Assembly (NCBI RefSeq): GCF_000716445.1
Contig: NZ_JNWK01000021.1
Location: 71,383 to 135,382 of the forward strand
Reading direction: 5' to 3'
Origin: Streptomyces wedmorensis
Lineage (GTDB): Bacteria > Actinomycetota > Actinomycetes > Streptomycetales > Streptomycetaceae
Length of the DNA stretch: 64,000 nucleotides
Shown here: positions 30,337 to 41,794 of the stretch, one piece after another
Layout of the letters: the number at the start of each line of letters is the position of its first letter
How positions within the stretch are numbered: the stretch's first letter is position 1
Notes under the pieces: generated by a model
Databases searched by the model: none
The model's input: only the letters and a program-made list of their open reading frames with translations
Told to the model about the DNA's origin: nothing
Position numbers and translations under genes: made by a program

Positions 30337-33173
30337 GCGCGCCCGGGGCGGTCATCACCCGCCGCCGCCCCGTCGGCGGTGGCGGCAGCCCCGGGCATCC
30401 GGACCCCGGGCGGTCCGGCCTGGGCGGGATCCTCGCCCAGATCGCCCTGGGGCTGATTTGCGCGGGCTACACGACCGGCGCCTCGCTCGGCTGGGGCTCG
30501 CCGCGGCTCGCGCTCTTCATGGGCGACTTCGGACTCAGCGCCGCCGCGCTCACCGCCGCGGTCTCCTGCTTCCTCTACGGCCGCGCCCACCGCGGCAGCG
30601 CGCGGCCCGCCTGGCTGCTGTTCGCCTTCTCCTCGTTCATGGCCGCCTCGGGCAACGCGGTGTGGGGCTGGTACGAGGTGGTGCTCCGCTCCGAGGTGCC
30701 GGACTCCTCCGTCGCCGACCTCTTCTTCTTGCTCTTCGCCCCGCCCGCCATCGTCGGCCTCCTCGTCCTCGCCAAGAAGCCCGTCACCCGGGCCGGCTGG
30801 GTCTGCCTCGGGCTCGACGCCTGGCTCATCGGGGGCTCGCTGCTCACGCTGTCCTGGAGCCTGGCCCTCGCCCGTACCGCCCACTTCGAGGGCGAGTCCG
30901 TCGCCCAGGCCGCGCTGTCGCTCGCGTACCCGCTGCTCGACATCGTGCTCGTCAGCATGGTCCTGGTCCTGCACTTCCGGCGCTCGCAGGCGAACCGCTC
31001 GGCGACCAACACCGCCATCGCCGCGCTCGCCCTGACCGTGCTGTGCGACGCCCTGTTCACCTCGCCGCTGCTCCGCGAGAACTACGCCTCGGGCCAGCTG
31101 CTCGACGCCGGCTGGTTCGCCGGCTCGCTCCTCCTCGCCTACGCGCCCTGGGGCGCGCGCCGGCTGCCGGACCCCGCGGCGCCCACCCGCGGCCCCCTGC
31201 TGCACAGCCGCCCCGTCGCCGGGTCGCTCGCCGCCCTCACGCCGTACCTCGCGGCCGCGGTCTGCACCCTCGGCATCCTGTACACCGTGGTCGAGGGGCG
31301 CAGGGTCGACCGGGTCGTCGTCCTGACCGGCTGCACGGTGGTGCTCGCCCTCGTCGTGCGGCAGGGCATCATGCTCCTCGACAACATCGCCCTCACCCAC
31401 GAACTGGCCCAGAAGGAGAACCACTTCAGGTCGCTCGTGCAGGGCTCCAGCGACGTCATCATGATCGCCGCGCCGACCGGGGTACTGCGCTACGTGAGCC
31501 CGGCCGCGACCGGGGTCTACGGACGCGAGGCCGAGGAGCTGATCGGCTCCGAGCTGGCCTCCCTCATCCACCCCGAGGACCTCGGCGCCGTCGTCCACGA
31601 GGTCCGGCGCTTCCTCGCCGTCTCGCCCGCCGAGGAGCCCACCACCCGGATCGAGTGCCGCTTCCGCTCCGGCCGCGGTGACTGGCTCAACGTGGAGTCG
31701 ACGGTCAACCGGCACCAGGGCGGTCTGATCTTCAACAGCCGGGACGTGACCGAACGCGTCCGCCTCCAGGCCCAGTTGCAGCACAACGCCGAACACGACC
31801 CGCTCACCGACCTGCCCAACCGGGCCCTCTTCACCCGGCGGGTCCGGCAGGCGCTCAGCGGCCGCCGCTCCTCGGACTCCGGCACCGCCGTGCTCTTCAT
31901 CGACCTCGACGGGTTCAAGGCGGTCAACGACCGCCTCGGCCACCAGGCGGGCGACGACCTGCTCGTCCAGGCCGCCCGCCGCCTCCACGACTCCGTGCGG
32001 GCCGGGGACACCGCCGCCAGACTCGGCGGCGACGAGTTCGCCGCCCTCATCCTCGGCGACGGCGGACGCGAGCAGGAGGCCCGCGAGAGCCAGGTCCAGG
32101 AGATCGCCGACCGGCTCCGGCTCACGCTCTCCCAGCCGTACCGCGTCGACGGCGGCAACGAGGTGCGGGTCGCCGCCTCCATCGGCGTCGCCTTCGCCGA
32201 GCCCGGCATGGAGGCCGGCGACCTCCTGCGCAACGCCGACCTCGCCATGTACCGCGCCAAGGCCGCGGGCAAGGACCGCGTCGAGCTCTACGCACCGCAG
32301 ATGCAGGCCGAGGTGGTCCGGCGCACCGAGCTGGCCGCCCGGCTGCGCACGGCCCTCCACGACGGCGAGTTCGCCCTCCTCCACCAGCCGGTCGTCGACC
32401 TCGCCACCGGCCGGATCTCCGCCGTCAGCGCCCAGGCCCGCTGGCGGTCGACGCAGGGCATCCTCTTCACCCCGGCGGAGTACCTCCGGGTCACCGACGA
32501 CGGAGAGCGCACCGCGGAGCTCGGCCGCTGGCTCCTCGAAGAGGCCGTGGAGCAGGCCGCCGAGCGGGCCGGGATCGGCCACCGCGCGCCGGTCTCCATC
32601 CGCCTCTCCGCCCACCGCCTCCTGGACCGCTCGCTGCCGCTCGGCTCGGTCGAGTCCCTGCTCACCCGGCACGGGCTGCCGTCCGGCTCGCTGATCATCG
32701 AGCTCGCCGACAGCGACGCCAGGACGCCGCTCGACGAACTCGAGCAGCGGTTGGTGGCCCTGCGCCGCCTCGGCGTGCGGATCGCGCTCGACGGATTCGG
32801 CAGCGGACACGTGGCGATCAACGCCCTGCGCAGGCTTCCGGTCGACATACTGAAGCTGGACCGTGGGCTCGTCGAGGGCGTGGTCGAGTCGCCACGGCTC
32901 CGCAAGATCACGCGCGGCGTGCTGCGCATCGCCGGCGAGCTCGGCGTGCAGACCGTCGCCGACGGCGTCGACGTGCCGGAGCAGGTGATCGCCCTGCGTG
33001 CGATGGGATGCGGCCACGCCCAGGGCATGGCCTTCTCGGGCCCGCTCGACGAGTACCGGCTGCGCAGAGCACTGGTCCGGGACGACTATCCGCTGCCCGG
33101 CGGGGTGCCCGTACCGGCCGGAAACCGTCCCCCGATCCGCTCAAATAATGAGACGCCCGTCCCACCCACTTGA
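30333..33173 (+). CDS. cdgC: Membrane PAS-GGDEF-degenerate EAL protein, CdgC-like diguanylate cyclase
   Basis: This protein of about 946 residues has an N-terminal membrane region of eight to ten helices (about residues 30-345), a PAS domain (about 365-480), a GGDEF domain and an EAL-like domain. GGDEF is intact ([11 protein letters not shown]) with an RxxD inhibitory site (RAGD) exactly five residues upstream, so it should make c-di-GMP and be product-inhibited. The EAL domain is degenerate: the EALVR position reads SAQAR, and DDFGTGYS reads DGFGSGHV, so hydrolysis is unlikely. The position before ilvB matches SCO5511/CdgC, from memory. GTG at 30333 was chosen; the frame is open back to 29919, which would add 138 Pro/Ala-rich residues. 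Confidence 0.85.
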   Translation: MSAPGAVITRRRPVGGGGSPGHPDPGRSGLGGILAQIALGLICAGYTTGASLGWGSPRLALFMGDFGLSAAALTAAVSCFLYGRAHRGSARPAWLLFAFSSFMAASGNAVWGWYEVVLRSEVPDSSVADLFFLLFAPPAIVGLLVLAKKPVTRAGWVCLGLDAWLIGGSLLTLSWSLALARTAHFEGESVAQAALSLAYPLLDIVLVSMVLVLHFRRSQANRSATNTAIAALALTVLCDALFTSPLLRENYASGQLLDAGWFAGSLLLAYAPWGARRLPDPAAPTRGPLLHSRPVAGSLAALTPYLAAAVCTLGILYTVVEGRRVDRVVVLTGCTVVLALVVRQGIMLLDNIALTHELAQKENHFRSLVQGSSDVIMIAAPTGVLRYVSPAATGVYGREAEELIGSELASLIHPEDLGAVVHEVRRFLAVSPAEEPTTRIECRFRSGRGDWLNVESTVNRHQGGLIFNSRDVTERVRLQAQLQHNAEHDPLTDLPNRALFTRRVRQALSGRRSSDSGTAVLFIDLDGFKAVNDRLGHQAGDDLLVQAARRLHDSVRAGDTAARLGGDEFAALILGDGGREQEARESQVQEIADRLRLTLSQPYRVDGGNEVRVAASIGVAFAEPGMEAGDLLRNADLAMYRAKAAGKDRVELYAPQMQAEVVRRTELAARLRTALHDGEFALLHQPVVDLATGRISAVSAQARWRSTQGILFTPAEYLRVTDDGERTAELGRWLLEEAVEQAAERAGIGHRAPVSIRLSAHRLLDRSLPLGSVESLLTRHGLPSGSLIIELADSDARTPLDELEQRLVALRRLGVRIALDGFGSGHVAINALRRLPVDILKLDRGLVEGVVESPRLRKITRGVLRIAGELGVQTVADGVDVPEQVIALRAMGCGHAQGMAFSGPLDEYRLRRALVRDDYPLPGGVPVPAGNRPPIRSNNETPVPPT

Positions 33174-33206
33174 CAGTGATGAGGGCCGAGAGGGAGGGTC
33201 AGTGCC

Positions 33207-33248
33207 ATGCGCACCCGAATTCTCGTACTTGGAAAGCGCGTCGGCTGA
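33207..33248 (+). CDS. ilvB leader peptide (13 residues)
   Basis: The leader reads [13 protein letters not shown]. It contains four consecutive regulatory codons Ile-Leu-Val-Leu (ATT CTC GTA CTT, 33219-33230), three of which (ATT, GTA, CTT) are rare in this GC-rich genome. A GGGAGGG site lies nine bases upstream. The stop is followed by alternative stems and a T-tract terminator before ilvB. This is the classic layout for transcription attenuation by charged branched-chain tRNA levels. Confidence 0.85.
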   Translation: MRTRILVLGKRVG

Positions 33249-33328
33249 AGCAGGGCCACCGATCAGGCCCCGCTGAGAACGCACCCGACGCGCTCCCCTC
33301 GCTTGCCTCACGGCACGAGGGGTTTTTT
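33235..33328 (+). promoter_or_regulatory. ilvBNC transcription attenuator
   Basis: The leader codons KRVG region (33235-33244) pairs perfectly over ten bases with 33285-33294, immediately next to the terminator's left arm. A second hairpin (33249-33273, AGCAGGGCC with GGCCCCGCT) lies between. The terminator stem CCCCTCG/CGAGGGG (33295-33301 and 33316-33322), with inner TGCC/GGCA pairs, is followed by six T residues. Stalling at Ile-Leu-Val-Leu would change which stems can form. A candidate -10 (AATAAT, 33144-33149) lies inside the end of cdgC. Confidence 0.8.
33295..33328 (+). terminator. Intrinsic terminator of the ilvB leader
   Basis: Seven-base outer stem, four-base inner stem and T6 (33323-33328). 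Its final 13 bases CGAGGGGTTTTTT are identical to those of the cimA leader terminator. Confidence 0.85.
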
Positions 33329-33409
33329 GTTGCACCGGCTCACTCCAAAGTCGACGCAAACCCTCGCAAAACACCTCGCAAAAACCCTCTGCTTCGAGAA
33401 GAGATGCTG

Positions 33410-35254
33410 ATGACCGACCAGGCCACCGGGCACCATCCGCAGCCGCGACCCCGCAACGGCGCGCAGCCCGCCACCACCGTCGAGCACGTCACGGGTGCGC
33501 AGTCCCTCATCCGTTCTCTCGAGGAAGTGGGCGCCGACACCGTCTTCGGCATCCCGGGCGGCGCGATCCTCCCCGCCTACGACCCGATGATGGACTCGCA
33601 GCGGGTGCGCCACATCCTGGTCCGGCACGAGCAGGGCGCGGGCCACGCGGCCACCGGCTACGCCCAGGCGACCGGCAAGGTCGGCGTCTGCATGGCGACC
33701 TCGGGCCCCGGCGCGACCAACCTGGTCACCCCGATCGCCGACGCGCACATGGACTCGGTCCCGCTCGTCGCGATCACCGGCCAGGTCGCCTCCAAGGCGA
33801 TCGGCACGGACGCCTTCCAGGAGGCGGACATCTGCGGCATCACGATGCCGATCACCAAGCACAACTTCCTCGTCACCAAGGCCGAGGACATCCCGCGGAC
33901 GATCGCCGAGGCCTTCCACATCGCCTCCACCGGCCGCCCGGGCCCGGTCCTGGTCGACATCGCCAAGGACGCGCTCCAGGCGAAGACCACGTTCAGCTGG
34001 CCGCCGCAGACCGACCTGCCCGGCTACCGCCCGGTGACCAAGCCGCACGCCAAGCAGATCCGCGAGGCCGCCAAGCTGATCTCCGCCGCCAAGCGGCCCG
34101 TCCTGTACGTCGGCGGCGGCGTCATCAAGGCCGGCGCCACCGCCGAGCTGAAGATCCTCGCCGAGCTCACCGGCGCCCCGGTCACCACCACCCTGATGGC
34201 CCTCGGCGCCTTCCCCGACAGCCACCCGCTGCACGTGGGCATGCCCGGCATGCACGGTGCCGTCACCGCCGTCACCGCGCTGCAGAAGGCCGACCTGATC
34301 GTCGCCCTTGGTGCCCGCTTCGACGACCGCGTCACCGGCAAGCTCGACAGCTTCGCCCCGTACGCCAAGATCGTCCACGCGGACATCGACCCGGCCGAGA
34401 TCGGCAAGAACCGCGCCGCCGACGTCCCGATCGTCGGTGACGCCCGCGAGGTCATCGCCGACCTGATCCAGGCCGTCCAGGCCGAGCACAGCGAGGGCAA
34501 CAAGGGCGACTACGCCGCCTGGTGGAGCGACCTGAACCGCTGGCGCGAGACCTACCCGCTCGGCTACGACCTGCCGGAGGACGGCAGCCTCTCGCCGCAG
34601 CAGGTCATCCAGCGCATCGGCCAGCTCGCCCCCGAGGGCACGATCTTCGCCGCGGGCGTCGGCCAGCACCAGATGTGGGCCGCCCACTTCATCGACTACG
34701 AGAAGCCCGCCACCTGGCTGAACTCCGGCGGCGCCGGGACGATGGGGTACGCGGTCCCCGCCGCGATGGGCGCCAAGGCCGGCATGCCGGACCGCACGGT
34801 CTGGGCGGTCGACGGCGACGGCTGCTTCCAGATGACCAATCAGGAGCTCACCACCTGCGCCCTGAACAACATCCCGATCAAGGTCGCCATCATCAACAAC
34901 GGCGCCCTGGGAATGGTCCGCCAGTGGCAGACCCTCTTCTACAACCAGCGCTACTCCAACACCGTCCTGCACTCCGGCCCGGACGACGTCCAGGCGAACA
35001 AGGGCACCCGCGTCCCCGACTTCGTCAAGCTCTCCGAGGCCATGGGCTGTGTCGCCCTGCGCTGTGAGGACCCGGCCGACCTGGACAAGGTCATCGCCGA
35101 GGCCAACGCCATCAACGACCGCCCGGTCGTGATCGACTTCATCGTCCACGAGGACGCCCAGGTCTGGCCGATGGTCGCCGCCGGCACCTCGAACGACGAG
35201 GTCATGGCCGCGCGGGGCGTCCGCCCCGACTTCGGCGACGGCGAAGACGACTGA
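33410..35254 (+). CDS. ilvB: Acetolactate synthase large subunit
   Basis: This 614-residue TPP enzyme makes 2-acetolactate or 2-aceto-2-hydroxybutyrate, the committed step of valine, leucine and isoleucine synthesis. The catalytic glutamate is in [15 protein letters not shown] (about residues 67-81). The FAD-binding middle domain has FDDRVTGK. The TPP motif GDG...NN spans VDGDGCFQ to [10 protein letters not shown] (about 464-501). The ATG at 33410 is the better of two start codons (33404 and 33410). The operon continues with ilvN, 31 bases later, and then ilvC. Expression is controlled by the upstream attenuator. Confidence 0.96.
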   Translation: MTDQATGHHPQPRPRNGAQPATTVEHVTGAQSLIRSLEEVGADTVFGIPGGAILPAYDPMMDSQRVRHILVRHEQGAGHAATGYAQATGKVGVCMATSGPGATNLVTPIADAHMDSVPLVAITGQVASKAIGTDAFQEADICGITMPITKHNFLVTKAEDIPRTIAEAFHIASTGRPGPVLVDIAKDALQAKTTFSWPPQTDLPGYRPVTKPHAKQIREAAKLISAAKRPVLYVGGGVIKAGATAELKILAELTGAPVTTTLMALGAFPDSHPLHVGMPGMHGAVTAVTALQKADLIVALGARFDDRVTGKLDSFAPYAKIVHADIDPAEIGKNRAADVPIVGDAREVIADLIQAVQAEHSEGNKGDYAAWWSDLNRWRETYPLGYDLPEDGSLSPQQVIQRIGQLAPEGTIFAAGVGQHQMWAAHFIDYEKPATWLNSGGAGTMGYAVPAAMGAKAGMPDRTVWAVDGDGCFQMTNQELTTCALNNIPIKVAIINNGALGMVRQWQTLFYNQRYSNTVLHSGPDDVQANKGTRVPDFVKLSEAMGCVALRCEDPADLDKVIAEANAINDRPVVIDFIVHEDAQVWPMVAAGTSNDEVMAARGVRPDFGDGEDD

Positions 35255-35285
35255 GCGAGCAGAGCGAAAAGGAAGAGACCAAGAC

Positions 35286-36934
<1,649 letters not shown>

Positions 36935-36945
36935 GCCTTCGGGCG

Positions 36946-36970
36946 GGGGCCGGACATCGTGTCCGGCCCC
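36946..36970 (+). terminator. Terminator of the ilvBNC operon
   Basis: Perfect ten-base arms GGGGCCGGAC/GTCCGGCCCC with a five-base loop start 12 bases after the ilvC stop. An outer GGCG/CGCC pairing extends the stem after a mismatch. Confidence 0.75.
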
Positions 36971-37170
36971 TCGCCACATCGTTGGACACCCCGTCCAACC
37001 ACGGACGGGTGATCCTTCCAACGAGGCGCATGAAGTGCGCCGACGCACCACTACACTGCTCAACAACATACGCGTCAGGCCCACAGCGTCGTGCGCTTTC
37101 ACGCGGCAAGCCCCCTCCACCGCCTGCGGCCGTCGGGACGGCCGTCCGCACTGGACCTGTGAGGACTCAC

Positions 37171-38760
37171 GTGAGCTCGAAACCTGTCGTACTCATCGCT
37201 GAAGAGCTGTCGCCCGCCACCGTCGACGCGCTGGGCCCGGACTTCGAGATCCGGCACTGCAACGGCGCCGACCGCGACGAGCTGATCCCCGCCATCGCCG
37301 ATGTGGACGCGATCCTGGTCCGTTCCGCGACCAAGGTCGACGCGGAGGCCCTCGCCGCCGCGAACAAGCTCCGGGTCGTCGCCCGTGCCGGTGTCGGTCT
37401 GGACAACGTCGACGTCTCCGCCGCCACCAAGGCCGGCGTCATGGTCGTCAACGCCCCGACGTCGAACATCGTCACCGCCGCCGAGCTGGCGTGCGGTCTG
37501 CTCGTCGCCACCGCGCGCAACATCCCGCAGGCCAACACCGCGCTGAAGAACGGCGAGTGGAAGCGCAACAAGTACACGGGCGTCGAGCTGAGCGAGAAGA
37601 TCCTCGGCGTCGTGGGCCTCGGCCGCATCGGCGTCCTGGTCGCCCAGCGCATGTCGGCCTTCGGCATGAAGATCGTCGCGTACGACCCCTACGTGCAGCC
37701 CGCCCGCGCCGCCCAGATGGGGGTGAAGCTGCTGGCCCTGGACGAGCTCCTGGAGGTCGCCGACTTCATCACCGTCCACCTCCCGAAGACCCCGGAGACC
37801 ATCGGTCTCATCGGTGACGAGGCGCTGCACAAGGTCAAGCCCTCCGTCCGGATCGTCAACGCCGCGCGCGGCGGGATCGTGGACGAGGCGGCGCTCTACA
37901 CCGCCCTCAAGGAGGGCCGGGTCGCGGGCGCGGGCCTCGACGTGTACGCGAAGGAGCCCTGCACGGACTCCCCGCTGTTCGAGCTCGACCAGGTCGTCTG
38001 CACCCCGCACCTCGGCGCGTCCACGGACGAGGCCCAGGAGAAGGCCGGTATCGCGGTCGCCCGCTCGGTGCGCCTGGCGCTCGCCGGCGAGCTCGTGCCG
38101 GACGCGGTCAACGTCCAGGGCGGTGTCATCGCCGAGGACGTGAAGCCGGGTCTGCCGCTCGCCGAGAAGCTCGGCCGGATCTTCACCGCGCTCGCGGGCG
38201 AGGTCGCCGCGCGTCTCGACGTCGAGGTGTACGGCGAGATCACCCAGCACGATGTGAAGGTGCTCGAACTCTCCGCGCTCAAGGGCGTGTTCGAGGACGT
38301 GGTCGACGAGACCGTGTCGTACGTCAACGCCCCGCTGTTCGCGCAGGAGCGCGGTGTCGAGGTGCGGCTGACGACGAGCTCCGAGTCGCCCGACCACCGC
38401 AACGTGGTCACCGTCCGCGGCACGCTCGCGAACGGCGAGGAGGTCGCGGTCTCCGGCACGCTGGCCGGACCCAAGCACCTGCAGAAGATCGTCGCGGTCG
38501 GCGACTACGACGTGGACCTGGCGCTCGCCGACCACATGGTCGTGCTGCGCTACGAGGACCGTCCGGGCGTCGTCGGCACGGTCGGCCGGATCCTCGGCGA
38601 GGCCGGTCTGAACATCGCGGGCATGCAGGTCTCCCGTACGGAGGAGGGCGGCGAGGCGCTCGTCGTGCTCACCGTGGACGACAAGCTGCCGGCGCCGGTG
38701 CTCGCGGAGATCGCGCAGGAGATCGGCGCCACCTCGGCCCGTTCGGTCAACCTGGTCTGA
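37171..38760 (+). CDS. serA: D-3-phosphoglycerate dehydrogenase
   Basis: This 529-residue enzyme starts serine synthesis by oxidising 3-phosphoglycerate. It is the long type I form found in actinomycetes, with a catalytic domain, a nucleotide domain (GLGRIG, about residues 150-155), an intervening ASB-type domain (about 320-445) and a C-terminal ACT domain (about 455-529, VVLRYEDRPGVVGTVGRIL). Catalytic Arg (NAARGGIVDE), Glu (DVYAKEPC) and His (TPHLGAST) are present. GTG at 37171 follows a GAGGA site. The 236-base upstream gap holds the ilvC terminator and a TACACT hexamer (37052-37057) that may be the -10. Confidence 0.95.
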   Translation: MSSKPVVLIAEELSPATVDALGPDFEIRHCNGADRDELIPAIADVDAILVRSATKVDAEALAAANKLRVVARAGVGLDNVDVSAATKAGVMVVNAPTSNIVTAAELACGLLVATARNIPQANTALKNGEWKRNKYTGVELSEKILGVVGLGRIGVLVAQRMSAFGMKIVAYDPYVQPARAAQMGVKLLALDELLEVADFITVHLPKTPETIGLIGDEALHKVKPSVRIVNAARGGIVDEAALYTALKEGRVAGAGLDVYAKEPCTDSPLFELDQVVCTPHLGASTDEAQEKAGIAVARSVRLALAGELVPDAVNVQGGVIAEDVKPGLPLAEKLGRIFTALAGEVAARLDVEVYGEITQHDVKVLELSALKGVFEDVVDETVSYVNAPLFAQERGVEVRLTTSSESPDHRNVVTVRGTLANGEEVAVSGTLAGPKHLQKIVAVGDYDVDLALADHMVVLRYEDRPGVVGTVGRILGEAGLNIAGMQVSRTEEGGEALVVLTVDDKLPAPVLAEIAQEIGATSARSVNLV

Positions 38761-38780
38761 CGCGCGGCTCGCTCGTACTC

Positions 38781-38831
38781 GTACCCGGTCGATAGACGCT
38801 CGTCTTACACGATTGTCTATCGACCGGGTAC
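38781..38831. promoter_or_regulatory. Perfect 17-base inverted repeat, probable TetR operator
   Basis: Arms at 38781-38797 and 38815-38831 (GTACCCGGTCGATAGAC and its exact complement) are separated by 17 bases. It lies between the serA stop and the TetR gene, and the right arm runs into that gene's -10 (TACAGT). It would suit autorepression by the TetR protein, and the same hairpin in RNA could stop serA transcription. Confidence 0.65.
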
Positions 38832-38834
38832 AGT
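38829..38834 (+). promoter_or_regulatory. -10 hexamer TACAGT of the TetR gene
   Basis: TACAGT ends 6 bases before the ATG at 38841, again a leaderless layout. A weak -35 (TTACAC, 38805-38810) lies 18 bases upstream inside the inverted-repeat spacer. Confidence 0.45.
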
Positions 38835-38840
38835 GCTGTC

Positions 38841-39422
38841 ATGGGACACAAGGAAGACCTGCTCGAAGGCGCCAAGCGCTGCCTCCTGGAGAAGGGGTAC
38901 GGGAGGACCACGGCGCGCGACATCGTCGCCGCGTCCGGCACCAACCTCGCCTCCATCGGCTACCACTACGGCTCCAAGGACGCCCTGCTCCAGCAGGCCT
39001 TCCTCGCGCTCACCGAGGAGTGGGGCGAGCAGGTCAGCGTCCCGGACGGCCCGGAGGGCGCCGCACCCCCGCCGGCCGACCCGTACGAGCGCTTCCGCGC
39101 GATGTGGGCGCAGCTCATCGGCGCCGCCGAGGTCAGCCGGCCGGTCTGGAAGCTCCAGACCGAGGTCGTCACCCGGCTCGACGACGACGAGAAGCTGCGC
39201 GAGGCGATCAAGGAGCCGCAGCGGGAGGGCCGGCTCGGCATCGCCGAGGGGATGCTCGGCATCGACCCGGCGGCGGACCCGGAGAAGGCCCGGGTGGCCG
39301 GACTGCTGCTCCAGGCCATGGCCACCGGCGTGATGATCCAGTGGATGGTCGACCCGGACACCGCGCCGAGCGCGGAGGACCTCACCGCGGGGCTCAAGGT
39401 CCTGATGGGGGAGGACAGCTGA
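38841..39422 (+). CDS. TetR/AcrR family transcriptional regulator
   Basis: This 193-residue repressor has an N-terminal helix-turn-helix (about residues 7-52) with GYGRTTARDIVAASGTNLAS, then IGYHYGSKDALLQQAF, typical of the family. The C-terminal ligand domain (about 70-190) has no recognisable ligand signature. Its stop overlaps the end of the convergent quinone reductase-like gene by 29 bases. The perfect inverted repeat just upstream is its probable own operator. Convergent arrangement means the target may be itself or a distant gene. Confidence 0.88.
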   Translation: MGHKEDLLEGAKRCLLEKGYGRTTARDIVAASGTNLASIGYHYGSKDALLQQAFLALTEEWGEQVSVPDGPEGAAPPPADPYERFRAMWAQLIGAAEVSRPVWKLQTEVVTRLDDDEKLREAIKEPQREGRLGIAEGMLGIDPAADPEKARVAGLLLQAMATGVMIQWMVDPDTAPSAEDLTAGLKVLMGEDS

Positions 39423-40386
39423 GGACCACCTTCGCGCGGGCGTGCTCCTCCTCGACGTACCGCAGGGCACGCGGCGCCTCGTCCAGCGGGTAGGTCCGCT
39501 CGACCACCGGGGTGATGTCGCCGTTCTCGGCGAGTTCCCGCAGCGTCGCCAGGTTCTCCCTGCGGGGCTCCGCCGTGAGGACGTGGAGCCGGCGGCCCGA
39601 GAACCGGGAGAGCAGCTGCCCCTTGATGATCAGCCCCATCGGCCCGAAGACGCTGCCTCCCTCGAAGACGCCGCCGCCGGACAGGACGAGTACGCCGGCG
39701 GGGGAGAGGATCCGCCGCAGCTCGGCCAGCGACCGGTTGCCCACCAGGTCGAACACCAGGTCGTAGCGGTCAGGGCCGGTGGTGAAGTCCTGCCGGGTGT
39801 AGTCGATCACCCGGTCCGCGCCGAGGCCGAGGACCAGCGTCGCGTTCCGGGTGCTGCACACCCCCGTGACCTCGGCGCCGAACGCCTTCGCGAGCTGCAC
39901 GGCGAAGGTCCCGACACCTCCCGAGGCGCCGTTGACCAGCACCTTCCCGCCCGGTCGCACACCGCCCAGGTCCCGCAGCCCCATCAGGGCGGTGTTGCCC
40001 GCCAGCGGTATCGCCGCGGCCTGCTCGAAGGTCAGGCCGGCGGGCTTGCGCTCCGTCGCCTCCTCGGGGGCGCACACGTACTCGGCGAAGGCCCCGGGGG
40101 CCTCACCGAAGACCTCGTCCCCGGGGCGCAGCCCGGTCACCCCGGCGCCCACGGCCTCCACCCGGCCCGCGAAGTCCCGGCCCCGGATCCGCTCCTTCGG
40201 TCTTCGCAGGCCGAGGGCCAGCCGGGCCACGTACGGGTCGCCCCGCATCAGGTGCCAGTCCGCCGCGTTGACGGCGGCGGCGTGGACGCGGACGAGCACC
40301 TCCCGCTCGCCCGGCACCGGCCTCTCGACCTCCGCGAACTCCAGCACGTCCGCCGATCCGTACCGGTCCTGCACCCAGGCCTTCAT
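39394..40386 (-). CDS. NAD(P)-dependent alcohol dehydrogenase / quinone oxidoreductase-like (MDR)
   Basis: This 330-residue medium-chain reductase lacks zinc ligands and resembles the quinone oxidoreductase branch. The cofactor motif is NGASGGVGTFAVQLA (about residues 148-162). Other family marks are AAAVNAADWHLMRG near the N-terminus and IPLAGNTALMGL. The ATG at 40386 follows GAGGGGG. The ORF extends 22 codons upstream without a match. It probably reduces small quinones or enones; the substrate is unknown. Convergent with the TetR gene. Confidence 0.86.
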   Translation of the reverse strand: MKAWVQDRYGSADVLEFAEVERPVPGEREVLVRVHAAAVNAADWHLMRGDPYVARLALGLRRPKERIRGRDFAGRVEAVGAGVTGLRPGDEVFGEAPGAFAEYVCAPEEATERKPAGLTFEQAAAIPLAGNTALMGLRDLGGVRPGGKVLVNGASGGVGTFAVQLAKAFGAEVTGVCSTRNATLVLGLGADRVIDYTRQDFTTGPDRYDLVFDLVGNRSLAELRRILSPAGVLVLSGGGVFEGGSVFGPMGLIIKGQLLSRFSGRRLHVLTAEPRRENLATLRELAENGDITPVVERTYPLDEAPRALRYVEEEHARAKVVLSCPPPSGP

Positions 40387-40498
40387 GGCACCCCCTCGGA
40401 AGTTCACCGTCCCACACCTAAGACGGTAGGGCGCCCGGCGGCGCCGGGACATCGGGGACGACCCCGATTCGGCCCTGAGGGGCCGTCAACCCGGAGGC

Positions 40499-41611
40499 TT
40501 ACAGCTTGGCCGACTTCAAGGACATGTGGAGCAGCAGGCGGTCCTCGCCGTCGTCCAGGTCCAGGCCGGTGAGCTGCTCGACCCGGGACAGCCGGTAGTA
40601 GAGGGTCTGCCGGTGGATGCCCAGGGCCGCCGCCGTGCGGCCCGCCTGGCCGGCGTTGTCGAGGAACGCCTCGGCGGTGCGGGCGAGTTCGGCATGGGCC
40701 GGCGCGAGCAGCGGCGCGACGACGGGGTCGACCTCGGGGTGGTAGAGCGCCGCGAGCAGCCGGTACGGGCCGATCCCGGCCCACTCGGCCACCGGGCCGA
40801 GCGTCGGCTGGGCCGTGGCGGCACGGGCCGCGGTGTTGGCTTCGCGCCAGGCCGACGGGAGCTCCGTGAGGCCCCGCCGGGGGGTCGCGATGCCGGCCGG
40901 CGCGGCGGCGCGCAGCCGGTCGGCGGCCGTGTGGGCGGGGGAGAGGTCCTCGGCCGTGCGCAGCCGTACGAGGACGGCGAGGGACTCGCTCTCCGGCAGG
41001 GTGGCGACCGCCGCCGCGCCGGGGACCGCCCGGATCGAGGGGGCCTCGCCCTGCCAGGGGGTCACGCAGACGACGGTGTGCAGGCCGTCCGCGCTGGGGC
41101 CGAGGGCCGCGCGGAGGGCGGCGACGGCCATGTCGCTCTGCCAGCCGCGCCCGGCGGTCAGCACCGCGAGGAACTCGCGGGAGAGGTCGGCGCCCGCGCG
41201 CTCCTCGTCGGCGAGGAGGTCGCCGATCCGGGCGGCGACGTCCATCGCGGCGGTCAGCCGTTCGGGCGAGGGGCCGGGCTCGGCGTCGAGCAGCCAGACG
41301 TACCCGAGGACGACGCCCCGATGGCGTACCGGAAGGCAGATCCTGTCCCGGAACACCCCGGCCTCCGGGGCGGCCGGGATGCGGACCGGGCCGGTGGCCC
41401 GGGTGATGCCGAAACCCTCGAACCAGGCGCGGACCGCCGGAGTGGACTTCCGGGTCAGGATCGACCGCGTCCGGACGGGGTCCATCTCGGTGTCGTCGTC
41501 GCTGTCGTGCGCCCCGAAGGCGATCAGCCCGAAATCGCGGTTCTCCAAGGTCGCCGGGGCGCCGAGGAGCGCGGAGATCTCGTCGACCAGTTCTTGGTAA
41601 TCGCCCTTCAC
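40499..41611 (-). CDS. PucR-type transcriptional regulator, probable control of proline catabolism
   Basis: This 370-residue regulator has an N-terminal sensory region with a GAF-like fold (about residues 30-150, including [13 protein letters not shown]) and a C-terminal PucR helix-turn-helix (about 310-365) with [20 protein letters not shown] and [14 protein letters not shown]. It is divergent from the proline dehydrogenase gene, and this PucR-PRODH-P5CDH order recurs in Streptomyces, so proline-responsive activation of those genes is the best guess. GTG at 41611 is taken; the frame runs 16 codons further. Two dyads in the shared promoter region are candidate sites. Confidence 0.87.
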   Translation of the reverse strand: MKGDYQELVDEISALLGAPATLENRDFGLIAFGAHDSDDDTEMDPVRTRSILTRKSTPAVRAWFEGFGITRATGPVRIPAAPEAGVFRDRICLPVRHRGVVLGYVWLLDAEPGPSPERLTAAMDVAARIGDLLADEERAGADLSREFLAVLTAGRGWQSDMAVAALRAALGPSADGLHTVVCVTPWQGEAPSIRAVPGAAAVATLPESESLAVLVRLRTAEDLSPAHTAADRLRAAAPAGIATPRRGLTELPSAWREANTAARAATAQPTLGPVAEWAGIGPYRLLAALYHPEVDPVVAPLLAPAHAELARTAEAFLDNAGQAGRTAAALGIHRQTLYYRLSRVEQLTGLDLDDGEDRLLLHMSLKSAKL

Positions 41612-41667
41612 AGCGCCATTCTCGCACCCCTTCAGACATGTGTATGAGAAGCCGCGCACGGATGCGT

Positions 41668-41701
41668 GACAGCTGTCGATGGCAGAGGATCGGAGCGATC
41701 C
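41668..41701. promoter_or_regulatory. Two dyads in the PucR/proline dehydrogenase promoter region
   Basis: A perfect ten-base palindrome GACAGCTGTC (41668-41677) lies ten bases before a second dyad GGATCG-GAG-CGATCC (41687-41701). Both sit in the 183-base divergent gap and are candidates for the PucR-type regulator. Confidence 0.45.
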
Positions 41702-41794
41702 TTAGGTTTCACGGTGGTTCTTCGTGCTGTTCCCGTTTCGTTCCCTTGATCCGGGTACGGCCCCGTTCTCCGCAGCCCCTTTTGGAGGTGCCCC

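Noticed and set aside
30219..33017. A 932-codon minus-strand frame across cdgC
   Set aside because: The same shadow effect; PAS, GGDEF and EAL motifs are on the plus strand.
33170..33175. TTGACA as the ilvB promoter -35
   Set aside because: No -10 follows at 16-19 bases; the leader's ribosome site occupies that region. The real promoter is probably upstream, inside the end of cdgC.
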